Assembly: GCA_032068765.1 (NCBI GenBank)
Contig: DAMBHY010000020.1
Coordinates: 1-31,822 of the forward strand
Reading direction: 5' to 3'
DNA: 31,822 nt
Source: DAMBHY01 sp032068765
Lineage (GTDB): Bacteria > Bacteroidota > Bacteroidia > Bacteroidales > Dysgonomonadaceae
The notes beneath the pieces were generated by a model that saw only the letters and a program-made list of their open reading frames with translations, was not told where the DNA came from and ran no database searches. The translations under genes were made by a program, and so were the position numbers. How positions within the stretch are numbered: the first letter of the stretch is position 1; each line of letters opens with the position of its first letter. Shown one piece after another: positions 5,335-13,536 of the stretch.

Positions 5335-8300
5335 TTATTCCTTTTTCAATGTACGTTCAAAATCATCGCATAACTGGTGCAGAATGTCTTTGGTTTCACG
5401 AATGAAAAAATCTCCAAGAGCCTTATTCTTAATGGTGAATTTTCGATAAATTTTAGAAAAATCTGCATAGATCTCATCCTGTGAGAATGCAGAGCCGGAG
5501 TCTAAAATTTTAGCGACTAATCTCTTTCCTGTGTCGTCCTGTTTTACAAACTCGAAAAGTGATGTGATTTTTTCTTCAAAATCTTTAATCAGTTCTTCGA
5601 TGGCTTCTTCTTCCTGATTTCTTTTTTCAATAACTTTCAGAATATTGTAGCGGTATTTTTTATCGTCTCCATAATCTCCCCGTGACTCTGCTACTACTTT
5701 TTTCTTTTCTTTTTGCTCATATTCCTGAGGAATTACAATACCAATACGGTTGTCAAAATAAATTTCAACATCATCAATAATTTCTCCTGTGCGGTTGATT
5801 TGGTTGTAAATGATATTGTACCGGTGCCAAAACTCCAAAAACAGTTTTTCTGAGTATTTCTTATTCAGTTCAATAACAAATTCAATGAGATTCAAAATTC
5901 TGAAATACTTCTGAATTGCTGCTTTTAACTGTTTTGCTTCCTGCTTGTTATTTCGAATATAATCATCAAAGCCCTCTTCAATCTGCATTATCATACTTAC
6001 ATCCGGTTCTTTGTTGTGGTAAGCCGTGAATATTGGAAAATACTTTTTGAAAAGCATATCTTTCTGCAAATCAGAATAAATCACTTCCAATTTTTCTTCA
6101 TCGCCCAAAGGATCGAAATCTGAAACTACCACATTGCTGAAGTGTTCAAATGCTTTTTTAATATTCTGAACATTGACGTTTTTGTAAGAAAAATCTATGA
6201 TTTTACAATCGTTTTTGTATTTGGTTGTTCTGTTTACGCGAGAAATTGTTTGTATTGCATTGATGCCTCTTATTTCCTTATCCAGAAACAGTGTATGTAG
6301 TTTCTGTTCGTCAAAACCTGTCTGCAATTTATCTACCACGATAATAATACCGTTTTTGGATGTTTTAAAATTCTGCAAAACCCTTTCCTCACTTAAACCG
6401 CCATTTAATGAACTGCAACTTGCATAATCCTGACTATCGGAATAAATCATATAAACAGGTGCATCTGCAAATCTTTCATATTTAGGATTTTCAACTGTCT
6501 CTTGATAGAATTTAGAAATAAAGTTTTTGTATTTTATTGCTGCAGGAATAGAACTTACCGCTAACATTGCTTTTGCAGTTCCTCTGATATTGTGATATAC
6601 AGTGGTTACCAGTCTTTCGACCACGAATTTAGAAATCGCTTCAATACGATGTGGATTTTGATAAATTTTCTTTTTTCTTATCGCATACTTTTTACCGTAC
6701 TCATCAATTCCTGTATCTGTTCCTTCGGGAATTTCTTCCAATTCATACCCTAAATCATTTTCAAAACCTTCCAATTCGTTATCAGGTATTTCAAAAAACA
6801 TTTTTGCGGAAACAGGCACAATTCCTTTTATTGGATTTAGAATATATCCATCTGAAATTGCCTCTTTCATCGTATAACTATCAAAAGGCACCCATATTTT
6901 TTCGGCTTCCGCATATTTGTTAAACTCCCCGAAACGCGCCAATGTATGGTCACTTGGTGTAGCCGTAAAACCTACGATTAGATTTTTTTTGGTGTGGACT
7001 TTTTTGTATTTATCATTATTATCAAAACTGCTCTGCAATTCATCGAACACACTCAACATATCTTCGTGCTGTGTCCCGCTGTTGCTGCGGTGAATTTCAT
7101 CTATGAGGAAAGCAATCCGAAGTTTAGACAGTTTTTCAACCACGGAAGCATCCAATATATTATCAACAGAACTGAATTTTTGAAGATTTACGACCACAAT
7201 TCTTTTATCCGAACTTAAAGCATCGATAAAACTTTTTCGGTCCGTGGCTTCAATGAACATTGATTTCTGAATGTTCATATTATGCATTTTACTGTCCAAT
7301 TGGTCGCGTAACTGCAATCTATCTACCACCAACATTACTTTATCATAAATAAATTCGCCGTCTTTCCGCAAATCTTTTAACTGCAATGCGAGCCAACCAA
7401 TGATATTACTTTTTCCGAAACCTGCAGCATACTGTAAAAGGAGCGAATAAATTGTTTTGTTGTTCTGATATTTTAATCTCTTGGCAATGAGTTCCTGAAT
7501 TTGCGCAGTTCCCAGACCTTTGTCCAAAAGCTCTTTTTCCAATTTTTTGATAAAATATTCGGGGTCTGCTTCATTGGAAAGAAATTCATCAATTTTGGTA
7601 AGTACCTTATCTGCTCCAAATTTCTGTTTTGGCCGAGGAGCAATTAATTTACCGTCGCTGTGTTTGTATTCCTTTGTTCTACTGCCTTCTTTTTTTATGA
7701 GTTCACGCTCAATGAAATTGTAGTAGAGGATTTCTTTTTCCACCATTCTTTTGTCATAAAGGGAGCGGAAAACCTCTTCAAATTTTTCAATTTTGGAACC
7801 TTCACGATTTCTTAACGGATAAGGTTTGAATTCATTCAGGAATTTTTTTTCATAATCTGTAAAATCAAAACTTCCATCGGTTACAGACTGTTTTATTTCA
7901 TCTAAAAGTATTGAAACATTCCGAATTACATAAGTATCGGAAAGGTCTGTAGAAGTAATGTGAACCGCTTTTTCGAATATATGGAGGAAGTCTTTGCGAA
8001 TAGATTGTGAGGTGTCGTTTTTATCGGCCACCACCAAATATTGCTGCACTGCATTTTGGTAATCTTTCATCACTTTTCCACGACCATTTTTCAGTGCGGT
8101 CTGGCTGTTCCAATTGCTTTTCAGTTCGCTGTAGCCAAAGAAAATTCCGTTTACAAAAAACGTAAGGTCGGGGCGGAATGAATACTGTTGTTTGCCTTCG
8201 TATTTGTAAGTGTAAGGAAGTTCCTGAACAACAGTAAAAATATTCTCGTCAAACAATGCATCTTCTTTCAAAACACTTCCGCTGGGATAGAACAAATGGA

Positions 8301-8610
8301 GTTTTACCCCTTCAAAAGTTACCGATTTATTGGTGTTGAGAAACACCGCCATATTCATAGACGATTTTATTTTGTCGTCTAAAAAAACGGTAAATGCGTC
8401 CATCAGTTCTTTTTCGGAACCAAATTTTTTTAGGAGTTTTTTATAATTTACCTTATTGAGAGAGGTTTCGGAAATGAAAGACCTCAAATCTTCCGTTATA
8501 AAAAATTTTGGCGATACCGTATTGGCTTTTGCCTCACGGTATTTTAAACCATCTGTTCTTTCGCAAAGGAAGTTGATAAGGTATTTTTCCTGAAGGTCGA
8601 GTTCTTTCAT
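5335..8610 (-). CDS. hsdR: Type I restriction enzyme, R (endonuclease/translocase) subunit HsdR
   Basis: The product is 1091 aa, starting at ATG 8610 (MKELDLQEKYLINFL), 7 nt after the Abi gene stop. An upstream in-frame ATG (8670) would overlap that gene. The N-terminal nuclease domain has PDLTFF...YSELK, giving the PD-(D/E)xK set D148, E162, K164. A superfamily 2 translocase follows: Walker A AAGFGKS (395-401), DEIH box (504-507), GFTATPSD (547-554) and the late motif TISRVNRTTK. The helical C-terminus (about 870-1091) is expected to dock on HsdM/HsdS. It cuts unmethylated foreign DNA after ATP-driven translocation. It is the last gene of the operon hsdM-hsdS-abi-hsdR. Length and motifs are intact, so it is probably active. 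Confidence 0.95.
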   Translation of the reverse strand: MKELDLQEKYLINFLCERTDGLKYREAKANTVSPKFFITEDLRSFISETSLNKVNYKKLLKKFGSEKELMDAFTVFLDDKIKSSMNMAVFLNTNKSVTFEGVKLHLFYPSGSVLKEDALFDENIFTVVQELPYTYKYEGKQQYSFRPDLTFFVNGIFFGYSELKSNWNSQTALKNGRGKVMKDYQNAVQQYLVVADKNDTSQSIRKDFLHIFEKAVHITSTDLSDTYVIRNVSILLDEIKQSVTDGSFDFTDYEKKFLNEFKPYPLRNREGSKIEKFEEVFRSLYDKRMVEKEILYYNFIERELIKKEGSRTKEYKHSDGKLIAPRPKQKFGADKVLTKIDEFLSNEADPEYFIKKLEKELLDKGLGTAQIQELIAKRLKYQNNKTIYSLLLQYAAGFGKSNIIGWLALQLKDLRKDGEFIYDKVMLVVDRLQLRDQLDSKMHNMNIQKSMFIEATDRKSFIDALSSDKRIVVVNLQKFSSVDNILDASVVEKLSKLRIAFLIDEIHRSNSGTQHEDMLSVFDELQSSFDNNDKYKKVHTKKNLIVGFTATPSDHTLARFGEFNKYAEAEKIWVPFDSYTMKEAISDGYILNPIKGIVPVSAKMFFEIPDNELEGFENDLGYELEEIPEGTDTGIDEYGKKYAIRKKKIYQNPHRIEAISKFVVERLVTTVYHNIRGTAKAMLAVSSIPAAIKYKNFISKFYQETVENPKYERFADAPVYMIYSDSQDYASCSSLNGGLSEERVLQNFKTSKNGIIIVVDKLQTGFDEQKLHTLFLDKEIRGINAIQTISRVNRTTKYKNDCKIIDFSYKNVNVQNIKKAFEHFSNVVVSDFDPLGDEEKLEVIYSDLQKDMLFKKYFPIFTAYHNKEPDVSMIMQIEEGFDDYIRNNKQEAKQLKAAIQKYFRILNLIEFVIELNKKYSEKLFLEFWHRYNIIYNQINRTGEIIDDVEIYFDNRIGIVIPQEYEQKEKKKVVAESRGDYGDDKKYRYNILKVIEKRNQEEEAIEELIKDFEEKITSLFEFVKQDDTGKRLVAKILDSGSAFSQDEIYADFSKIYRKFTIKNKALGDFFIRETKDILHQLCDDFERTLKKE

Positions 8611-8617
8611 AGTTTTT

Positions 8618-9568
8618 TTAGTTTGAAAATAATGGTTCTGCTTTCCAATCGAGTAAATTTCCTTTTCCATCTGATGGAATTCCCAAATATTCTATCGGAA
8701 CTTCACTGTATTTTTTCAGTAAATCATCTAATCTTACGGTGAAATCATTTTTTTGTCCAGACGCATCCATTAGATATTTTAAGGCGCAAATAAAATAGAA
8801 TGTTCTTCGGTTGTTATTATACCTATTGCTTACCCAATTTCCCTTCGGCTTTAACAAAAGAGAAGGTTCAATTGCCAAATCTTTGTTCCAAAGCCGTGAA
8901 TGATGGGCACAAATATTTCGCACATAAGTTAAGGAATGTAGCCAAGACTGAAAAACGGTGTGGTGAAGTTTGAAGTAATCTGCAATTAACTTTTTATCGT
9001 CATTATGCCGAAGACCTTTATAGAAACTAGACAGTTCGCCAATGGTAAGCAGCTCAAAACACATCCAAGCAGGTGGATTTGCAGGTTTATGGTAATTATC
9101 GGTATAATGTTTTATGAAAACCTCGGGTTTACGATTTGTTTTTGCTTTCTGAATAATATCCTGAAAACTTGAATGGGGGTCTACCAATTTTCCAAACTTG
9201 TTGTAATGGGCAGAGATAAAAATTCTCGGGTCATCCTGCCAATGCGAGTTGTTGTATTTAATCGCCAATTGATAAATAAATTGGGTTCTGATTGCCACTT
9301 CAACCCTTTCAATACAATCAAAAACAAACAGACGAAGTTCTCGGTCGAACGCGTAGGTTTTTAGCACCTGTTCCCAAGTAGTTCCTGCATCAAAAGTATC
9401 TTTTATTTTTTGATAAGGTATAAAATAGGCACTAAATCTATAGTAACTAATCTGCTCTAAAACAGATATGGCTTTGGGTTCATCGGCAACAATTAAACCT
9501 CTTTTTTTTAGAAGTTGCAATTGGTCGTGAAAAAGTAACGGCGGTTTCTGATATTCTTTCTTACTCAT
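8618..9568 (-). CDS. Abi_2 (AbiD/AbiF-like) abortive-infection protein, HEPN-type RNase candidate
   Basis: The product is 316 aa from ATG 9568 (MSKKEYQKPPLLF). A longer start at 9604 would place translation inside a terminator-like hairpin and adds nothing conserved. Hallmarks of Abi_2 are LLKKRGL (about 18-24), ISYYRFSAYFIPY (40-52), FDRELRLFVFDCIERVEVAIRTQ (74-96) and FELLTIGELSSFYKGL. YVRNICAHHSRLWN follows near 215-228; its R217-N-x3-H222 is the RNxxxH signature of HEPN ribonucleases. These proteins act as toxins that stop growth on phage infection. It sits between hsdS and hsdR but has its own promoter (9694-9724) and a terminator-bearing leader, so it can be expressed apart from the restriction genes. 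Family assignment is strong; RNase activity is inferred. Confidence 0.9.
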   Translation of the reverse strand: MSKKEYQKPPLLFHDQLQLLKKRGLIVADEPKAISVLEQISYYRFSAYFIPYQKIKDTFDAGTTWEQVLKTYAFDRELRLFVFDCIERVEVAIRTQFIYQLAIKYNNSHWQDDPRIFISAHYNKFGKLVDPHSSFQDIIQKAKTNRKPEVFIKHYTDNYHKPANPPAWMCFELLTIGELSSFYKGLRHNDDKKLIADYFKLHHTVFQSWLHSLTYVRNICAHHSRLWNKDLAIEPSLLLKPKGNWVSNRYNNNRRTFYFICALKYLMDASGQKNDFTVRLDDLLKKYSEVPIEYLGIPSDGKGNLLDWKAEPLFSN

Positions 9569-9574
9569 GGGCGT

Positions 9575-9687
9575 ATAAAAAGAGAAGACCCTCCAAGTGT
9601 GCATTGTTAAGAGGCAAGGAGGGTGTATTATCTTTAGTTGAAAAACTTTCTATATCAATATGCTTTCTAAATCTGAAAAGCACTTTT
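9575..9687 (-). ncRNA. Short leader or small RNA with terminator upstream of the Abi gene
   Basis: From the promoter at 9694-9724, RNA would begin near 9687 and run leftwards. A first hairpin (TGCTTT/AAAGCA, about 9661-9682) is followed by a second. In the second, ACCCTCC and GGAGGGT pair (RNA-strand copies of 9618-9624 and 9588-9594) around a 23-nt loop, then comes CTTCTCTTTTTATA. This resembles a terminator 7 nt before the Abi start codon. It may be an attenuating leader, or a small RNA that restrains the toxin. No similarity to a known RNA family is claimed. Confidence 0.4.
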
Positions 9688-9693
9688 GTAATG

Positions 9694-9724
9694 CAAATGT
9701 AAGACAAGCGTAAGACTTTTGCAA
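9694..9724 (-). promoter_or_regulatory. Bacteroidota-type promoter for the Abi leader
   Basis: On the minus strand TTGC, 19 nt, then TACATTTG, matching the -33 / TAnnTTTG arrangement with ideal spacing. It lies in the 211-nt gap between the hsdS stop and the Abi start. Confidence 0.5.
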
Positions 9725-9779
9725 GAACTTTGTTAACAAATATGTAAACATTTGAGTAAACCATAATACAAACACTGTG

Positions 9780-11048
9780 CTAAACCACTTTTATTTTACC
9801 TGTAACCGCATCATTGATGAGCACCTTGCGAAGATGCTGAAGCGTGGTGATTTGGGTTTGCAGGTTGGCGACAATTTTGTCTATGGTTGCGGTTTTTTGG
9901 TCGAGGTATTCTGCGATTTGGCGTTGTTCTTTGATTGGAGGAATTGGACACATAAAATTTTTCAATTCATTAGGGTTTAAGTGAGGAATACCCATCCCTG
10001 TCGGAATATTTTTTAGACGATACTCAACATTAAATCTTAAAAAAGAAAAAAACTGTGCGTTTATAATATTTGAAAATTTCAATTTGGCGGTCGTCGAAGA
10101 AATCACACCTTTTTTTCCATATAAAATTTCTCCAACTCCTGCTCCATCCCAAATAATGATAAGGTCATTTTCATTTGCTATCAAATTTTTGTCATCTGCT
10201 TTAACATAAGTTTCAAAAACCACACTGTCATTTCGCAAATACTCTAAAGACAAATTTGGTAAACTATTTTCCACTTGTGTTTCATAGAATTCTAAATTTT
10301 TTCCTTTAATTGTTTGAGCAAATTCCTTAAATCTTTTCACTTCCCAATGTTTCGGAATTTTGCCAATCCAGTCTATTTCACTTTCCTTTAAATCCACCTT
10401 ATTGTCCAAACCTTTTGTAACGGCTTTGTTGATGATGGCTTTTCGGAGTTTTTTGTAGGTTTCTATTTTTTGCTGAAGGAGCGCAGTTTTTTTATCAATG
10501 GTGGTGGTTTTTCGGTCAAGATAATTGGCGATGGCGGTTTGTTCGGGTTTAGGAGGGAATGGAAAAAACATTCTTTTAAAATTTTCTTTTCCTATATTTG
10601 GTTGACCATTTCTGTTTATATAATAATCAATTTGGTCTAGTGTCAATTGAGAGGATAGCAAATAAAAAAGGAAACCTTTATCCAAACCCCTAAAAGGAAT
10701 AAAATTACCAACGCGGTAATTTTGTAAAAGTGGCTCTTTAATCTCTGCGCACCTTATTATTTTTCCTATAGTTCCGCCTGTTAATGCCATTAATATATCT
10801 CCTTCTTTAATCAAGATATCATTAAATTCATCAAGTCTTTTTGCTTCAATAAAACTACAATCGCTCAAATCTAAACTTCCATCTTGATTTAATTGGGTGA
10901 TTTTTACAATTTTTATCCCTTCATCAGTAAAATCAAAATCTCTAAACTGAAAACCATGTTTTAAATCAATGTAATCAACAAATCTAAAAGAACTCCAACC
11001 AACAGGAAGTTCTTTAAACCATTCAATATCTGTTTTATATGTTTCCAT
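9780..11048 (-). CDS. hsdS: Type I restriction-modification specificity subunit HsdS
   Basis: The product is 422 aa from ATG 11048 (METYKTDIEWFKELPVGW), overlapping the hsdM end by 14 nt as is common for this pair. There are two target-recognition domains (about 14-160 and 228-375). Each opens with an ELPVGW / KIPKHWEVKRF motif and each is followed by a conserved helical spacer: ANYLDRKTTTIDKKTALLQQKIE (about 174-196) and AEYLDQKTATIDK (about 379-391). The two spacers are similar at DNA level too, so domain exchange by recombination is possible. Each domain reads one half of a bipartite DNA target and directs both methylation and cutting. The target sequence cannot be deduced here. Confidence 0.95.
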   Translation of the reverse strand: METYKTDIEWFKELPVGWSSFRFVDYIDLKHGFQFRDFDFTDEGIKIVKITQLNQDGSLDLSDCSFIEAKRLDEFNDILIKEGDILMALTGGTIGKIIRCAEIKEPLLQNYRVGNFIPFRGLDKGFLFYLLSSQLTLDQIDYYINRNGQPNIGKENFKRMFFPFPPKPEQTAIANYLDRKTTTIDKKTALLQQKIETYKKLRKAIINKAVTKGLDNKVDLKESEIDWIGKIPKHWEVKRFKEFAQTIKGKNLEFYETQVENSLPNLSLEYLRNDSVVFETYVKADDKNLIANENDLIIIWDGAGVGEILYGKKGVISSTTAKLKFSNIINAQFFSFLRFNVEYRLKNIPTGMGIPHLNPNELKNFMCPIPPIKEQRQIAEYLDQKTATIDKIVANLQTQITTLQHLRKVLINDAVTGKIKVV

Positions 11049-13167
11049 AATCCAACTCCTTTTCAAGATTTTCTAGCTCGATATCCAACGCTAAAAGATT
11101 TGCCCGCAGTTCGTCCAAATCCTGCAGTTCTTCGGGTTTGTAAAACACTTTGTTGAAGTTCAGTTCTACACCTACCGTATTTTCAAGATACTCAAAAGGT
11201 TTGGTCACATATTTTGCCATAAATGCTTCTATATTTTTACGGTTTTCAGTTTCATCGGGAGAAAACGGAATGATTTCATAATCTTTCTGCGTATCTTTCA
11301 CCAATTCTGCCCAAACGGTAATTTGTGCGTCTTTTGTTTTGGTGGCTTTGCTGTATTTGGATTTTATGAGGATTTTTCCGTTTCCGAGAAACTCCAGATT
11401 TTTTTCCAAAGTAGAGGGTGACAAATCCCGTTCTTCATAAGACGGTTTTCTGATAATGGTTTCGCGTTTTTTGTCCCAAGTATAAGCATTTCCTTCTTCA
11501 TCAATCGCCTGAAAAGCATCATCCTTATAATCAAAACTTGCCACAAAATTTTTGAAATAGCCGTTGTAGAAATCTTCTAATGTGGGATATTCTTCAGCAT
11601 CATACTTCCATTCTTTGCGCGGATTGATTGATTTTGCGTTTTGCAAATTCAGCGTGTCAAGAATCGCTACAGATTTTAAGTCTAGTTTAATGGCTTTTTC
11701 TTCCACTACATCACCGTTTCTAGAAATTTTATCGGGCATTTCTATAGATTTACCTTCAAAGTCCACATTCGTAAGCAAGATTGCCTGTTTGTTGTAATAG
11801 AATTCCCATTTATCAAAAACTTTTGCGTATTCGGTATCTTCAAAATTAATGAAGGCATCTACAATAGTTTTGCGGTTTTCGGCATTCATCTGTCGGCGTT
11901 TTTTACCTTTAGATTTTTTTAATCCTTCCCAAAAATCGCTTCCGTTGATGAGTATCACCTTGTCCTGTCTTTCGGCAGGTTTATTTTTGTTGAACACCCA
12001 CAAATACGTGTATATACCTGTATTGAAAAATTCGTCTGTCGGCATTTGTATAATGGCTTCCACCCAATCATTATCAAAGAAATATTTTCGGATATTGCTT
12101 TCGCCACTTCCTGCATCGCCACTAAACAAGGTGGATCCATTGTGAACAACTACGGCAAAACCATTATCGTCATTCAGTTTGGAGAGAATATGTTGGGTAA
12201 ACAAAAACTGTCCGTCTGAAATAGAAGGTAATGCCACAAAGCGACCTGTTTGGTCGTTGGTAATTTCTTTTTGATAACCTTTCCAATCCACACCATAAGG
12301 CGGATTTGCGACTGCGATGTTGAAGGATTTATCGTAAAATTTTCCTGTATCGGTTAAGGTATTTCCGTATTCTATGGAAGTGTCTTTTCTGAAACGGCTT
12401 TCAATTTTTGCGAGTGCATAAAGTGTGTCATTCCATTCCTGACCGTAAGTTGCGGTAGGTCGGGAAAAATTTTCCTGAATTTTATCTTCTACGCCAAAAA
12501 GCAGGTTTCCGCCGCCACAGGTTGGGTCGTAAATGGTAAGGAATTGCCCGTTATCCTCTATTTTAGAGGCGATTAATTCCGAAATCAAAGCAATAATATC
12601 ATCCGGTGTATACTGTTCTCCGGCAGTTTCCGCTGAAATATCCGCCCATTTTCTTTTAATATGCTCTTCTAAAGTTGTGATTTCGGAATTGTTGAACGGT
12701 GTAAGGTCAATTTCGCTCCACGCTTTTACGGTATCGAAAAGTATTCTCTTTTTTTTCAGTAATCCTGCAGTTCCTGAAATATCTAAGAATTTTTCTTCTT
12801 CGTTACCTTTATCTACCCCCAAAAGGAATTTGGTTTCGGTATCAAACGCTTTTAGATAAGCATCAAAATCGGCATCAAAACTTTTGTCATTTTTGGCAAT
12901 GTCTTTCAGCGTAATTCCCTTGCGAATAACATAATCGTTATAGCCTAAACCTTCAAGTTTGAACACTTCAATGAAATCGTCCATATCATCTTTTCCCATT
13001 TCGACTGCCAATTTATCCGCTTCGCGAATAAGCCTACTTTCTACCATTAAAAGGGCGAAAAAAGGCATCATAAATTTCGGGAAATCGCTCTGCTTTATAC
13101 CGGCACCAATTAAGAGGTCGGCGGTTTTCCAAACATCGCTTTCGTGCTTTAAAATATTGATACTCAT
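11035..13167 (-). CDS. hsdM: Type I DNA methyltransferase subunit HsdM
   Basis: This 710-aa protein is an N6-adenine methyltransferase. EQYTPDDI (184-191) introduces the catalytic domain, DPTCGGGNLL (214-223) is the SAM-binding motif I, and NPPYG (288-292) is the catalytic motif IV. The N-terminal 170 residues are the helical domain typical of HsdM (MSINILKHESDVWKTADLLIGAG). The C-terminal extension (about 450-710) is longer than in many HsdM proteins and ends in a coiled-coil segment. It is the first gene of the leftward operon and protects host DNA with HsdS. The upstream 369 nt hold a weak promoter candidate. Confidence 0.95.
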   Translation of the reverse strand: MSINILKHESDVWKTADLLIGAGIKQSDFPKFMMPFFALLMVESRLIREADKLAVEMGKDDMDDFIEVFKLEGLGYNDYVIRKGITLKDIAKNDKSFDADFDAYLKAFDTETKFLLGVDKGNEEEKFLDISGTAGLLKKKRILFDTVKAWSEIDLTPFNNSEITTLEEHIKRKWADISAETAGEQYTPDDIIALISELIASKIEDNGQFLTIYDPTCGGGNLLFGVEDKIQENFSRPTATYGQEWNDTLYALAKIESRFRKDTSIEYGNTLTDTGKFYDKSFNIAVANPPYGVDWKGYQKEITNDQTGRFVALPSISDGQFLFTQHILSKLNDDNGFAVVVHNGSTLFSGDAGSGESNIRKYFFDNDWVEAIIQMPTDEFFNTGIYTYLWVFNKNKPAERQDKVILINGSDFWEGLKKSKGKKRRQMNAENRKTIVDAFINFEDTEYAKVFDKWEFYYNKQAILLTNVDFEGKSIEMPDKISRNGDVVEEKAIKLDLKSVAILDTLNLQNAKSINPRKEWKYDAEEYPTLEDFYNGYFKNFVASFDYKDDAFQAIDEEGNAYTWDKKRETIIRKPSYEERDLSPSTLEKNLEFLGNGKILIKSKYSKATKTKDAQITVWAELVKDTQKDYEIIPFSPDETENRKNIEAFMAKYVTKPFEYLENTVGVELNFNKVFYKPEELQDLDELRANLLALDIELENLEKELDYGNI

Positions 13168-13536
13168 TGAGTTGTTGTGGTTATTTTATAAAAAGTTCTA
13201 AATTGTTGCGAAAACTTCAAAAATACGAAATGCAAACGACAGAAAAAAAGGGAAATTGAAAAAAGTAAGTAAAGTAAGTAAGTTTTGAAACAAAACTTTT
13301 TATAAAAAATGACTGCGAAAAAAACTATTTAAAACAATGAAGTTATGGGAAAAGCAAGGAAGCATAAAGGGCGGTTTGCACTGAAAACATCTATTTCAGC
13401 ATTTTTTTTCTGAGAGAAAAAATAAAAATTTTCTTTTGCCGAACTTTGGTTACTTTACTTACTTTCTACAAAAAATGAAAAGCAGAGCAAATAAAAGTGA
13501 AAGCATTTCAAATTATAAGAAATTACTTTTTGTTTT
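13168..13536. other. 369-nt intergenic region between hsdM and the DUF389 gene
   Basis: It contains an exact 16-bp inverted repeat of GTAA-type sequence (13262-13277 and 13450-13465). A rightward terminator-like hairpin lies between its arms: CTGAAA at 13381-13386, TTTCAG at 13394-13399, then a run of eight T. A leftward TATTTTTG (13218-13225) could be the -7 element for hsdM, but I see no well-placed -33 partner. A 22-codon frame at 13345-13413 is described separately. Confidence 0.5.
13345..13413 (+). CDS. Possible very small basic peptide
   Basis: ATG at 13345 opens a 22-codon frame that begins MGKARKHKGRFALKTS and ends in a hydrophobic AFFF. It is strongly basic at the N-terminus. The stop overlaps the T-run of a terminator-like hairpin, so a short transcript could end there. 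No ribosome binding site or promoter is clear, and such a short frame can arise by chance. Confidence 0.2.
   Translation: MGKARKHKGRFALKTSISAFFF

Noticed and set aside
8611..8670. Longer start of hsdR
   Set aside because: It would overlap the Abi gene by 53 nt, and the added residues are simply the shifted frame of that gene's end.
9561..9764. A 67-codon frame directly upstream of and overlapping the Abi start
   Set aside because: It crosses the promoter and the terminator-like hairpin, has no recognisable family and an odd composition, and no start signal. It could be a coupled leader peptide or antitoxin, but the RNA-structure explanation fits better.
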